Assembly (NCBI RefSeq): GCF_000222485.1
Contig: NC_015914.1
Location: forward strand, 4,570,001 to 4,634,000
Direction of reading: 5' to 3'
Origin: Cyclobacterium marinum DSM 745
GTDB taxonomy: Bacteria > Bacteroidota > Bacteroidia > Cytophagales > Cyclobacteriaceae
DNA: 64,000 nt
Shown: in pieces, positions 1 through 9,854 of the stretch
How the letters are laid out: each line of letters opens with the position of its first letter
Numbering within the stretch: position 1 is the stretch's first letter
Program-made: the position numbers and the translations under genes
The notes under the pieces: generated by a model
Told to the model about the DNA's origin: nothing
What the model saw: the letters and a program-made list of their open reading frames with translations, nothing else
Database searches by the model: none

Positions 1-767
1 ATCGCCAGAATATCGGCAAAACACAGAATTCCATCTGGTTTAACTGTCATGTCCCATAGTTTTTCCAATGCCTGCCCCGCCTGCTCAAATCTAAAATCTT
101 CAACTTCTACCACATAATCCTTCCTAAAAGGTAATCCTGCCTTTTTTAATGCTTCTTGGTAACCTTTGAGACGATCCTTGCAGCCCCCTAAGGACAATGG
201 TCCACAGATATAAGCAATATTTTTTCTTCCTTGTTCAATCAAATGTTTAGTGATGGTGTAGGCGCCATTTTTATCATCTGTACTAACCTTTGATGCCTTC
301 ATGTTCTTACAGGTTCTTTCTAACATTACCACGGGAATGCCTCTTTCAATCACTTGATGAACATGGTTAAAATCCTTTGTCTCTTTTGAGAAGGATATTA
401 TTATCCCGTCAACTCGGCTGTTGGCCAGTGTTTCTACAATCTCGACTTCCTTGTTGAATGATTCTCCTGACTGAAAAATCATCACTTTATAACCCTCTTT
501 GTAGGCAATGTTTTCAATTCCTGAAATGGAATTGGACCAAAAATACCTGTTAATGGTAGGGACCACAACACCTATAATCTTAGATTTTTTACTACTAAGG
601 CTGCTTGCCAATAGGTTTGGATGGTAATCCATTTCTTTGGCCATCTCCAGAACTGCCATTTTGGTTTCTTTCTTTATTTCAGAGGAACCTCTTAATGCCC
701 GTGATACCGTGGCGATGGAGACATTTAATTTTTCGGCTATATCTTTTATGGTAATGGGTTTCGCCAT
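1..767 (-). CDS. LacI-family transcriptional regulator (3' end outside window)
   Basis: This is a partial gene: 255 codons are visible from the ATG at 767 (reading leftward) and the frame is still open at base 1. The N-terminus is a LacI helix-turn-helix: MAKPITIKDIAEKLNVS followed by ATVSRALRG. A hinge (HPNLLASSL) and a periplasmic-binding-protein-like sensor domain follow (IIGVVVPTINRYFW, then DGIIIS and GPLSLGG-type segments). It is divergent from the susC gene at 1040, with a palindromic operator between them. In this family the sensor domain binds a sugar and releases DNA, so it probably controls the adjacent polysaccharide locus and perhaps itself. The inducer cannot be read from sequence. 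Confidence 0.93.
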   Translation of the reverse strand, partial: MAKPITIKDIAEKLNVSIATVSRALRGSSEIKKETKMAVLEMAKEMDYHPNLLASSLSSKKSKIIGVVVPTINRYFWSNSISGIENIAYKEGYKVMIFQSGESFNKEVEIVETLANSRVDGIIISFSKETKDFNHVHQVIERGIPVVMLERTCKNMKASKVSTDDKNGAYTITKHLIEQGRKNIAYICGPLSLGGCKDRLKGYQEALKKAGLPFRKDYVVEVEDFRFEQAGQALEKLWDMTVKPDGILCFADILA

Positions 768-891
768 GAAATTTTGGGATTGATTGTAAAGTTTAAATTC
801 AACTAACTGATTAATAATACTATTTCTAGGTAAAAGCCAATTTAGTATTTTCTAATAAAAGTAAGCTTTAATTGTTTATTTTCTAAATGAT

Positions 892-909
892 AACGTTTTC
901 GAAAACGTT
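892..909. promoter_or_regulatory. LacI-type operator, perfect 18-bp palindrome
   Basis: AACGTTTTC is followed directly by its reverse complement GAAAACGTT. A central CG with A/T-rich flanks and an even-length palindrome is the classic LacI/PurR/CcpA-type operator form. It lies between the lacI start (767) and susC (1040), where it can control both divergent promoters. The site is seen directly; the pairing with this regulator is inference. Confidence 0.85.
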
Positions 910-1039
910 TACAATACAAAAATTTAAAATTGGTTGTATTGTCTATTATATTGATTGAAAAATATATGTAGTTTAGAATTTAATTCTGGTTCCTAGTGAC
1001 CATGATACTTCGGTATTTTAACTTATAAATAAACCCAAA

Positions 1040-4000
1040 ATGACAAGAAAACTACTATTATTCTTATGCCTAGCTCTATTGTTAGGTTTAAGCGAATCTT
1101 TTGCACAATCCGTGCAAGTAAAAGGTACTGTCACCGATGATTCGGATTTACCCGTTCCAGGGGTAAGTATCCTTGTGAAAGGAACCAATCAAGGAACTGT
1201 GACAGACATTGACGGCAATTACCAATTGAATGTGGCAAATGCCCAATCGGTATTGGTTTTTTCTTTCCTAGGTTTTAAAAACCAGGAAATTACCGTAGGA
1301 AATCAAGATCAAATTGATGTAAAACTACAATCAGAGATGTCAGATCTAGGAGAAGTAGTGGTGGTGGGATATGGTACCCAGAAAAAATCTGACCTTACAG
1401 GGGCAGTGGCAACCATCGGAGGTAGAGATTTGGCCAATCGGAGAACGGCCAATGTATCACAGGCCCTTCAAGGGCAGGTTTCAGGTGTCATGGTAACCCG
1501 GAACAACTCTGCGCCGGGTTCTTCTGCCAATATTAGAATTCGTGGAATTACTACCATTGGAGACAGTAATCCTTTAATTATTATGGATGGGGTGCCGGTT
1601 AATAGCATTGACCATATCAATCCCAATGACATTGAAAACATATCCGTGCTTAAAGATGCAGCTTCAGCATCTATTTATGGTTCACGAGCTGCGGCAGGCG
1701 TAATTCTGGTAACCACCAAAAGAGCGAAAAAGGGTGAACTAAGCCTGAATTATAATTTTGAATATGGTACTGAAGTCCCTACCAGAATTCCGGAATATGT
1801 AGACGTAACACGCTATATGGGCATGGTGAACGAATTAAGGTGGAATGACAATGGGAATGATGGCAATGAATACCCCTTGTATCCACAAGACATGGTGGAC
1901 AACTACATGGACTTAAACGCTTCGAACCCTGATTTGTATCCCAATACGGATTGGGTGGGGTTGATCCTCAAAAAGAGTGCTCCCAGACAACGCCATTCTT
2001 TGGATATCTCAGGAGGAACAGATGCAATCCGAACGAAAGCTTCATTTGTATATGACAAATTTGACGCTTTATATGAGGGAAGGACCTTTGAAAGGTTTAC
2101 TGCCAGAGTTAACACGGATGGAAATATCACGGACAAACTTGGGTTTACAGCAGATGTTTTCTTAAGAAGAGAAATTCTGAATCAACCGAGCATGGATCCC
2201 ATTTATATGATGAATATATCAGCGCCGGTTTATGCTGCAGAATGGCAAGATGGCAGAGTAGCTGAAGGCAAAACAGGAGCCAATATTTATGGTCAATTAA
2301 AATATGGTGGAACACGTCAAAATTGGGAAAATCAAGTCGGCGGCCGTTTGGGCTTGAATTATGAAATCACGGAAGGATTAAAAATTTCCGCTATTGCTTC
2401 TCCAAATTTTGGTTTTGATAAAGGAAAGAATTTTCAGAAAAAAGTAAGCTATACGGCATGGGACGACCCCACGGTGACCCTAGGTAACCTGCAATGGGCC
2501 AATTCCACCTATTTGAGCGAAGCTAGAAACGACAATCAGCAATTGACTACGCAATTGTTATTGAATTACGACAAGGTCTTTGGAAAACATACCTTGAACG
2601 TATTGGCAGGAAATGAAAGCTTTCAGTCATTTAATGAAAACCTTTCTGCCTCCAGAGATCAGTTTTTACTGGACAATTACCCTTACTTAAACTTAGGCCC
2701 TCTTGAGTTTAGGGGGAATTCAGGAAGTGCTTATGAAAATGCCTACAATTCCTGGTTTGGACGTTTTTCCTACAATTATGACAACAAATATTTCCTTCAA
2801 GGAAATTTAAGGTATGATGCCTCTTCCCGCTTTGCAAGTGATTATCGTTGGGGATCGTTCCCCTCCTTCTCAGCAGGTTGGGTATTGTCCGAAGAAGACT
2901 TTTTAAAAGGCCATGAGGCCATCTCCTTTCTTAAGTTGAGAGGTTCTTATGGTACCTTAGGTAACGAAAGAATAGGGAATTACCCATACCAATCTACCAT
3001 CGGTTTTAGTAATGTATTGTTTCATCAAGGGTCCAATGTGGTGTCTTCCCAATCCTCTGCCCAATGGCAATATGCGATCCCAAATATTTCTTGGGAAAAA
3101 ACCTCCTCATATAATATAGGTGTCGATGCCAATTTTCTCAATTATAGATTGAGAGTTTCGGGTGAATATTTCAATAAAACCACAAGCGATATGTTATTGC
3201 CTTTGGAAATTCCAGATTATATAGGCTTTGATAACCCTGATCAAAATACTGGTCAGATGAATACCAAAGGTTGGGAATTAGACCTTGGTTGGGCTGATGA
3301 TATCAATGAACTGGGCTATAGCATTAGTTTCAACATCTCAGATTTCAAATCAGTGATGGGAGACCTGGGAGGCATTCAGTTTTTGGGAAGTCAGGTAAGG
3401 AAAGAAGGTTCTGAGTTTGACGAATGGTATGGCTATGTTTCTCAAGGGCTTTTCCAAACTCAGGAGGAAGTCGACAATTCTCCTGTGATGAATGCCAATG
3501 TAAAGCCCGGTGACGTGAAATACCTGGACATTAGCGGACCAAATGGAGAGCCTGACGGCAAAATCTCCCCTGAATATGACCGAACCCTTTTGGGCGGAAG
3601 TATGCCAAGATTTATGTATGGAGGTAATATACAGTTGGATTTCAGGAACTTTGATTTTGGACTTGTAATCCAAGGAATAGGTAAGCAAAATAGCCGTTTG
3701 TCAGGGTTAATGGTGGAACCACTTGTTGAAAACTGGGGATCAATACCACAAATAATAGATAATAACTACTGGAGTACATACAATAGTGCTGCGGAAAATG
3801 AAAATGTTGGCTATCCTAGATTATCTAGAAACAGTCAGTCAAACAACTATGCCATGTCAGATTATTGGATGATTAATGGTGCCTATTTCAGGTTGAAAAA
3901 TATCTCTTTAGGATATACTCTTCCCACTTCGATTGCAGAAAGGTTAGGCATGCAAAATATCAGGGTTTATGGCAATGCTACAGACCTACTGACCATTGAT

Positions 4001-4090
4001 AATTATCCACAAGGTTGGGATCCTGAAGTTTCTGTAACGGGCTATCCGATTACTTCCTCTTTCCTTATGGGTGTATCTGTTCAATTTTAA
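1040..4090 (+). CDS. SusC/RagA-family TonB-dependent outer-membrane receptor
   Basis: The protein has 1016 residues. A signal peptide (about 1-23, ending SFAQ) is followed by a carboxypeptidase-regulatory-like Ig domain (about 27-97, VKGTVTDDSDLPVPGVS), a TonB-box-like GEVVVVGYGTQKK at about 104-116, a plug domain (LQGQVSGVMV; IRIRGI; LKDAASASIYGSRAAAGVILVTT) and a 22-strand-type barrel ending in a hydrophobic residue and Phe. It imports oligosaccharides through the outer membrane with the SusD partner encoded 12 bp downstream. It is the first gene of a long + strand operon and lies about 130 bp after the palindromic operator. Family assignment is certain; the substrate is not. Confidence 0.97.
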   Translation: MTRKLLLFLCLALLLGLSESFAQSVQVKGTVTDDSDLPVPGVSILVKGTNQGTVTDIDGNYQLNVANAQSVLVFSFLGFKNQEITVGNQDQIDVKLQSEMSDLGEVVVVGYGTQKKSDLTGAVATIGGRDLANRRTANVSQALQGQVSGVMVTRNNSAPGSSANIRIRGITTIGDSNPLIIMDGVPVNSIDHINPNDIENISVLKDAASASIYGSRAAAGVILVTTKRAKKGELSLNYNFEYGTEVPTRIPEYVDVTRYMGMVNELRWNDNGNDGNEYPLYPQDMVDNYMDLNASNPDLYPNTDWVGLILKKSAPRQRHSLDISGGTDAIRTKASFVYDKFDALYEGRTFERFTARVNTDGNITDKLGFTADVFLRREILNQPSMDPIYMMNISAPVYAAEWQDGRVAEGKTGANIYGQLKYGGTRQNWENQVGGRLGLNYEITEGLKISAIASPNFGFDKGKNFQKKVSYTAWDDPTVTLGNLQWANSTYLSEARNDNQQLTTQLLLNYDKVFGKHTLNVLAGNESFQSFNENLSASRDQFLLDNYPYLNLGPLEFRGNSGSAYENAYNSWFGRFSYNYDNKYFLQGNLRYDASSRFASDYRWGSFPSFSAGWVLSEEDFLKGHEAISFLKLRGSYGTLGNERIGNYPYQSTIGFSNVLFHQGSNVVSSQSSAQWQYAIPNISWEKTSSYNIGVDANFLNYRLRVSGEYFNKTTSDMLLPLEIPDYIGFDNPDQNTGQMNTKGWELDLGWADDINELGYSISFNISDFKSVMGDLGGIQFLGSQVRKEGSEFDEWYGYVSQGLFQTQEEVDNSPVMNANVKPGDVKYLDISGPNGEPDGKISPEYDRTLLGGSMPRFMYGGNIQLDFRNFDFGLVIQGIGKQNSRLSGLMVEPLVENWGSIPQIIDNNYWSTYNSAAENENVGYPRLSRNSQSNNYAMSDYWMINGAYFRLKNISLGYTLPTSIAERLGMQNIRVYGNATDLLTIDNYPQGWDPEVSVTGYPITSSFLMGVSVQF

Positions 4091-4102
4091 ACCAACTTTA
4101 CC

Positions 4103-5791
4103 ATGAAATTAAAAACAATAATAAATACCGCACTTTTGGTAGGAATGGTTGGCTGTGCTGATCTGGATTTAAATCCCCTATCAGAAGGTTCAAGTGAAGC
4201 CTGGTATTCCAATGCCACAGAAGTTGAAATGTCAGTGAATGACCTGTTTAGAAGTGTGTTTTGGCAGGGTTATGAAGATTCTTGGACGGATGATTTTACC
4301 AATAGGGAAGCATTAACCCCTATTACTAATGCCACAATAAATGGAGAATGGGGTACCTTGAATACCTTGTGGGCCAATACTTACAAAGTCATTGCCCGTT
4401 CTAATACCTTATTGCTCAATATGGATAAAATCCAAGGAACTGTACCTCAAGCTACAATTGATACCTATACAGGAAATGCGCATTTTGTTCGAGCTGCTAA
4501 ATACGGTGAGTTGGTCTTTCTCTTTGGTGATGTCATCCATTCCACAACTATTTTGAGCTTGGAAGAGGCATTCACCATGGGGCGAACGGATAAAAATACA
4601 GTGAAAGAAGCTGTCTATGAAGATTTTGATATTGCAGCAAGCTTACTTCCGGAATCATATGGTTCATCTGAAAATAAACTGGCGACTAAAGGAGCCGCTT
4701 ATGCCATGAAAGCACGTTTTGCCTTGCAAATGGGCGATTTTGCGATTGCTCGTGACGCTGCCAAAGCTTGCATGGATTTAGGTGTTCATGAATTGTATCC
4801 CGATTATGGCGAATTGTTTTTAACAGGTACCAGAAATCCAAGTGAAGTAATTTTTGCCATGCCAAGGTCCAGATCATTGAATGTTACTTGGAGTGTAAGA
4901 AATTACCTTCCCAGAAATGTTGGAGGCTGGGGTGGAGCTTTTGCACCTTCTTGGGATCTATTGCATGCTTACCTTTGTACAGATGGTTTGCCTATTGATG
5001 AATCTCCTCTGTATGATCCCAGAAATCCATTTGAAAATAGGGATCCAAGGTGTGCAGCTACAATTGTGCCTTTCCAATCACGGCATTTGAATTTCACCTA
5101 TCAACCACATCCGGATTCTACTGAGGTTATGAATTTCAATACCGGAAGCTATCAAACCAATAATGACACTCGATCGGTAGCTGCTTTTGCTTCATTCAAT
5201 GGTTTACTTAGAAAGAAAGGTGTGGATGAAGATTGGTTATTGAATTATCAAGCAGAAAATGATGAAATCCTAATGCGTTATGCAGATGTATTGCTAATGT
5301 ATGCAGAAGCAAAAATTGAATTGGGAGAAATAGATGGAAGTGTTCATGAGGCAATGAATTCTGTGAGAGCTAGGGCTTATGGCGTAGCGGTAGAGCAGGT
5401 GACAGAATACCCTGCAATTACCAGTAGCGATCAGGCTGAATTAAGAACTATTTTAAGGACAGAACGGAGAATGGAATTTGGTTTTGAAGGGGTCAGGTAC
5501 AGTGACATTATTCGGTGGGAAATTGCTGAAAAAGTACTTAACAGAGATGTTTATGGCATGTTGGATGTAGCGGAATTGAAAGAAAAAGTCATAGATCAGG
5601 ATCTTTGGTTTTTTCCTATGACTCCAGAAATAGACGAAGATGGGGTAGCCGATCTTTCGCCAATGTTCGAGGCAGGCCTTGTAAAACGTTTGGCCATCAG
5701 GCAATTTGAAGCTCCCAAACAATACCTTTGGCCTATTCCTTCAAAAGAAATTTTGATTAATAGTAACTTGGAACAAAATCCGGGTTATTAA
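4103..5791 (+). CDS. SusD/RagB-family outer-membrane glycan-binding lipoprotein
   Basis: The protein has 562 residues. The N-terminus is a lipoprotein signal (lipobox GMVGC, with ADLDLNP after the Cys). The body shows SusD hallmarks: a helical TPR-like core (HFVRAAKYGELVFLFGDV), then RYADVLLMYAEAKIELG, the basic RTERRMEFGFEGVRYSDIIRW block and the C-terminal LWPIPSKEILINSNLEQNPGY. It acts as the surface lid and sugar-binding partner of the SusC at 1040, from which it is 12 bp away. Carbohydrate specificity is not predictable. Confidence 0.97.
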   Translation: MKLKTIINTALLVGMVGCADLDLNPLSEGSSEAWYSNATEVEMSVNDLFRSVFWQGYEDSWTDDFTNREALTPITNATINGEWGTLNTLWANTYKVIARSNTLLLNMDKIQGTVPQATIDTYTGNAHFVRAAKYGELVFLFGDVIHSTTILSLEEAFTMGRTDKNTVKEAVYEDFDIAASLLPESYGSSENKLATKGAAYAMKARFALQMGDFAIARDAAKACMDLGVHELYPDYGELFLTGTRNPSEVIFAMPRSRSLNVTWSVRNYLPRNVGGWGGAFAPSWDLLHAYLCTDGLPIDESPLYDPRNPFENRDPRCAATIVPFQSRHLNFTYQPHPDSTEVMNFNTGSYQTNNDTRSVAAFASFNGLLRKKGVDEDWLLNYQAENDEILMRYADVLLMYAEAKIELGEIDGSVHEAMNSVRARAYGVAVEQVTEYPAITSSDQAELRTILRTERRMEFGFEGVRYSDIIRWEIAEKVLNRDVYGMLDVAELKEKVIDQDLWFFPMTPEIDEDGVADLSPMFEAGLVKRLAIRQFEAPKQYLWPIPSKEILINSNLEQNPGY

Positions 5792-5808
5792 TACAGAATA
5801 AATTGAAT

Positions 5809-5840
5809 TCCGGTCGGTGAAATTAGGTTTCCCGACCGGA
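5809..5840 (+). other. Strong intra-operon stem-loop between susD and sulfatase
   Basis: TCCGGTCGG (5809-5817) pairs with CCGACCGGA (5832-5840), a 9-bp GC-rich stem with a 14-nt loop. No T-run follows, so it is not a standard terminator. In Bacteroidota loci such a hairpin after susD could stabilise the 3' end of susCD mRNA and lower expression of downstream enzyme genes. That role is inference. Confidence 0.6.
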
Positions 5841-5904
5841 TCATACACGAAAAGCTAAATTCACTTTAAGGGGGAGTTTCGAGGGATAGTTGAATACTTG
5901 TTAT

Positions 5905-7299
5905 ATGAAAAAGTCAATACATCTTTTAGTGATAGGTACATTGATATTGCTACCTTATTATGTTGTTTCTCAGTCCTATACAAATAATAAAAAGCCCAAT
6001 ATCATCTTTATTTATGCCGATGATTTACGATTTGATGGACTAGGGGTAAATGGAAACCGCCATATAATCACCCCAATGTTAGATAACATTGCAGAAAAAG
6101 GTGTACGATTCAATCAGGCCAATGTGGTCTTTTCCTTGTGTAGTCCAAGTAGGGCAGCCCTACTAACAGGTAGGTATGGCAGTGCCAATGGTGTCTTGGA
6201 ACTAGGAAGTGACCTTAATGATAAAGAATTAACGGTTGCTGAATATTTAGGAGAAGCCGGGTACCATACAGGAATGACCGGTAAATGGCATATTGGTAAG
6301 GAACCGAAAAAAGCAGGTTTTGACTTTTCTGTGTTTTTTAGAAGTAATGGTAACTATTATGGAAGAACCATAAATGATGAAGGAAAAAATAAAAAAGTTG
6401 AGAAACACTGCGACCTCTACTGTGCTGAAAGGGCAGTGGATTTTATAAAGGATGCATCAAAAAAAGACAAACCCTTTTTCCTTTTTCACAATACCCAATT
6501 GCCCCATATGAATGGTGATTTGGTTTGGGATGCAAGACAAGAGACCAAAGATAAATACAAGATTTCGGAAATGCCGGTGGCCCAAAACCGTCTAGATGAT
6601 CTTAGGGGTAAGCCGGAATACCTTAGGTCAGGAAGAAACCTGAGCCAAGCAAAAATATATGGGTATCCGGATAGTCTGGCGATTCAGAAACATACATTGG
6701 ATTATTATTCGGTAATAACAGAAATGGATGAGTTTCTTGGTTTGTTATTTAAAACGATAGAAGATCTTGGTTTGAATGAGAATACCTATGTGTTTTTTAT
6801 GAGTGACAATGGTTGGATGCTAGGGGAACATGGATTGACAAGTAAAGTATTGCCTTATCAACCTTCCACTCAAGTACCCTTTTTCGTAATAGGGCCTGAT
6901 TTAATTCCTACAGATTTAGATCATATGGTAGTCAATATTGATATTGCCCCAACCTTGATGGAAATGGCAGGAATTCAGTTACCGGAAAACCTACATGGGA
7001 AAAGTCTATTACCACTCTTAAAGAGAAAGCCTATAGATTGGCGAAATTCATTTGTATACGAAGGTCTCGGTACTTATGGAGGAGCTTTACCGAATTTAAC
7101 AGTAATCAACAAAGAATTTCGTTATATTGAAACCTTTGAAGATAGTAGCCTAGAAAAAGTTATTTTTCAAGAATTTTATGATCAGATTCAGGATCCAAAG
7201 GAAGAAAATAATTTGATCGGTTCACCAGCCATACAAGCAAAAGTTATTGCTGCCAAAGAACTCATCGAGGCACATAAAAATAAGGTGTTAAAAAAATAA
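5905..7299 (+). CDS. Exported type I (formylglycine) sulfatase
   Basis: I chose the ATG at 5905 (464 residues) because it begins the signal peptide MKKSIHLLVIGTLILLPYYV; an upstream in-frame TTG at 5890 is less likely. The sulfatase domain starts at about 31 (PNIIFIYADDLRFDG, with the Asp pair for Ca binding). The CSPSR maturation motif has its Cys at 79, followed by LLTGRYG; the TGKWHIGK lysine/histidine segment and MSDNGWMLGEHG metal-site region follow. The Cys should be converted to formylglycine. It hydrolyses sulfate esters, probably from a sulfated glycan in the periplasm. It follows susD by 113 bp, separated by a hairpin. Its S1 subfamily and regiospecificity are not readable by eye. 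Confidence 0.94.
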   Translation: MKKSIHLLVIGTLILLPYYVVSQSYTNNKKPNIIFIYADDLRFDGLGVNGNRHIITPMLDNIAEKGVRFNQANVVFSLCSPSRAALLTGRYGSANGVLELGSDLNDKELTVAEYLGEAGYHTGMTGKWHIGKEPKKAGFDFSVFFRSNGNYYGRTINDEGKNKKVEKHCDLYCAERAVDFIKDASKKDKPFFLFHNTQLPHMNGDLVWDARQETKDKYKISEMPVAQNRLDDLRGKPEYLRSGRNLSQAKIYGYPDSLAIQKHTLDYYSVITEMDEFLGLLFKTIEDLGLNENTYVFFMSDNGWMLGEHGLTSKVLPYQPSTQVPFFVIGPDLIPTDLDHMVVNIDIAPTLMEMAGIQLPENLHGKSLLPLLKRKPIDWRNSFVYEGLGTYGGALPNLTVINKEFRYIETFEDSSLEKVIFQEFYDQIQDPKEENNLIGSPAIQAKVIAAKELIEAHKNKVLKK

Positions 7300-7326
7300 T
7301 TAAACTTCAGAATCAAAATAGTTGAA

Positions 7327-9816
7327 ATGAAAAGAAACAGATTTCTGTATTTATTATCGCTAATAATTTTGGCTACTTCGGCTTGTCAACAAGAAGAAGC
7401 CGAGAAAACTGAAAAGCATCGATCTATAAGTGGCATTTACCCCCATTTGGCTTATTATAACAATGAAGGAGAATGCGGAACAGGTGCCGTGGTGCCTTGG
7501 GCAGATAAATTGTGGGTGATCACTTATGGACCTCATCTACCTTTGGGTTCTTCTGATATGCTCTATGAGATCGATCAGGACCTAAATATGCAAATCAGGC
7601 CTGAAAGTATTGGGGGTACCCCAGCCAATAGAATGATTCACAAGGAAAGTGAACAATTGTTTATAGGCCCCTATGCCATCGGTAAAAATGGTGAAGTAAG
7701 GACAATTCCTTATACAGATATGCCTGGAAGACATACAGGAAATGCCAGACATTTGACAGATCCCGCCAATAAGATTTATTATGCCAGTATGGAAGAAGGT
7801 TTCTATGAGGTAGATGTGCATGATTTGTCTGTCAAACAATTTTATGAAGATGGAAATATTCGCAGAAAGAAGAAAGACGATACTGACACCAACCCTGCAG
7901 GTAGCTTACTGAAAGGTGCCCACGGAAAAGGGTATTATTCAGGACAAGGCGTTACTGTTTACTCCAACAATGGGGAGTCAGGAAGTAAAGCCTTGGAGCA
8001 GTTTGATATAGAAGCGGGTTCACTCTCTGAGTGGGATGGAGAAGAATGGAAACTTGTCCGAAGAAACCAGTTTGTAGAAGTAACAGGACCGGGTGGGATC
8101 TATGGCAATGCCAATCCGGAGACTGATCCAATATGGGCGACAGGATGGGACCATAAGTCGGTTATCCTTGCTTCCAGAGACGCGGAAAAAGGTTGGTCAT
8201 TTTATCGCCTTCCCAAAGCCAGTCACAGTTATGATGGCGCACATGGTTGGAATACTGAATGGCCTAGAATCAGAAACGTAGGAAAAGACGGTGAGCCGGA
8301 CTATCTAATGACCATGCATGGTATGTTTTGGAAGTTTCCTGAAGGTTTTCAAGAGGGTAATACCTCGGGAATTAGACCAAGATCCGCCTACCTGAAAGTG
8401 ATAGGTGATTTTACACGTTGGAATGATGGATTGGTATTTGGTACAGATGATTCTGCCAATAAAGAGTTTTTAAATACCAGAAGTGCCAAAGGAAATATTC
8501 AGGGTCCCGGCCAGTCCAATTCCAATTTATGGTTTGGTAGTATGGATCTGCCTGATGAATTGGGGCCCAATACTGCCAATGGTGCATTATGGCTCAATGA
8601 AGAGGTGAAAGCAGATATCCCTTCTGATCCCATGTTGTTTGCCGGTTGGGACAATAGAAACCTTTGGATAAAGAATGAAGGTAAATCGAATGTGATTTTC
8701 ACAATTGAAATTGATGCCAAAGGGGATGGCAATTGGGAAACCACCGACGAGGTGGAAGTGAAAGCAGGAGAGAGTACAAGAAAGTATTTTGATCAAAACA
8801 CAAGTGGTGAATGGATTCGATTAACTGCCAATCAAAATACCATAGCTACTGCCCACATGGCTTTTGCCAATCCTGAAACCAGGAAGGCAATGCAGACAGG
8901 GATTTTTAAAGGAGTCAATACCATTGAGCAAAATGATTTTATCGGTGGATTCTTGTATGGTTTGGGAGATGATAGGAGAAAGTTAGGCTTGGTAGCTAAG
9001 TCTTATAAAGAAGGGAAACCTACAGACCTGGGCTATTATGAAATGGACGATAAATTCCAATTGGTAAAAGTGGAGGATCCCACTACCCAGCAGTTTATCA
9101 ATGACAATTTTCAGATTCCTAAAAATGTGTTTGAAGTGGATGAAGCTTCTGTGTTGGTTATTGATGACAAGGGCAGAAGGTGGCGTTTACCTAAAGGCAA
9201 TGAGCGCTATACTGAGCCCTCTTTATCAGGAAACCTAAGAATTTGTAGAGAAGTGGCTACAGAGAGAGATTTGTTCAATTGCCATGGGACTTTTTATGAA
9301 TTGCCTGCTGAAAATGCAGATGGTTATGCTAAAATCAGACCGGTGGCTTCCCATCAGTTAAAAATCAATGATTATGCTTCTTACAGGGGAATGCTATTGT
9401 TAACAGGTGTTGACCCTGAAGCAGCGGCATCGAATGAACACATTGTTGTTTCTGATGATGGTAAAGTTGCTGTATGGACCGGAGCCATTGATGATCTTTG
9501 GCAATTGGGGAAACCTGTAGGAAAAGGTGGCCCTTGGGCAAATTCTGATATCGAAGCCGGCGAACCTTCCGATCCCTACTTGTTTGCTTTTTACGACAAG
9601 CGTACACTAGAGCTTAGTCATGATGCCAAGGAGGCCGTTACATTTACTATTCAAATGGAACCGATAGGCCACGGACCTTGGATGGATTATAAAGAGGTAA
9701 CCGTACCTGCAGGTAAAACCCATGTGGAGCAATTTCCTGAAGGGATTGAAGCCAGGTGGGTAAGGTTGGTAGGAAATCAAAATTGTAAAGCAAGCGCTCA
9801 ATTTTCTTATAAATAA
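7327..9816 (+). CDS. Large exported lipoprotein of unknown function, internally duplicated
   Basis: The protein has 829 residues and a lipoprotein signal ending ATSAC, 27 bp after the sulfatase. I do not recognise a named family. An internal repeat is clear. SDPMLFAGWDNRNLWI (about 433) and SDPYLFAFYDKRTLEL (about 746) begin two similar domains of about 85 residues, both containing a GxGxW segment, VxVxAG and WxRLxxNQN. The preceding parts also match: YLKVIGDFTRWNDGLVFGTD against QLKINDYASYRGMLLLTGVD, then LWFGSMD against VWTGAID. It therefore looks like two copies of a propeller-like module plus a beta-sandwich. The early part (LWVITYGPH; MLYEIDQDL; NKIYYASMEEGFYEVDV) has the rhythm of beta-propeller blades. 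A glycan-binding or enzymatic role at the cell surface is plausible but unproven. Confidence 0.8.
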   Translation: MKRNRFLYLLSLIILATSACQQEEAEKTEKHRSISGIYPHLAYYNNEGECGTGAVVPWADKLWVITYGPHLPLGSSDMLYEIDQDLNMQIRPESIGGTPANRMIHKESEQLFIGPYAIGKNGEVRTIPYTDMPGRHTGNARHLTDPANKIYYASMEEGFYEVDVHDLSVKQFYEDGNIRRKKKDDTDTNPAGSLLKGAHGKGYYSGQGVTVYSNNGESGSKALEQFDIEAGSLSEWDGEEWKLVRRNQFVEVTGPGGIYGNANPETDPIWATGWDHKSVILASRDAEKGWSFYRLPKASHSYDGAHGWNTEWPRIRNVGKDGEPDYLMTMHGMFWKFPEGFQEGNTSGIRPRSAYLKVIGDFTRWNDGLVFGTDDSANKEFLNTRSAKGNIQGPGQSNSNLWFGSMDLPDELGPNTANGALWLNEEVKADIPSDPMLFAGWDNRNLWIKNEGKSNVIFTIEIDAKGDGNWETTDEVEVKAGESTRKYFDQNTSGEWIRLTANQNTIATAHMAFANPETRKAMQTGIFKGVNTIEQNDFIGGFLYGLGDDRRKLGLVAKSYKEGKPTDLGYYEMDDKFQLVKVEDPTTQQFINDNFQIPKNVFEVDEASVLVIDDKGRRWRLPKGNERYTEPSLSGNLRICREVATERDLFNCHGTFYELPAENADGYAKIRPVASHQLKINDYASYRGMLLLTGVDPEAAASNEHIVVSDDGKVAVWTGAIDDLWQLGKPVGKGGPWANSDIEAGEPSDPYLFAFYDKRTLELSHDAKEAVTFTIQMEPIGHGPWMDYKEVTVPAGKTHVEQFPEGIEARWVRLVGNQNCKASAQFSYK

Positions 9817-9854
9817 AAAATACAAGGCAAACCTTAAAACCTGAATGAGATTTA

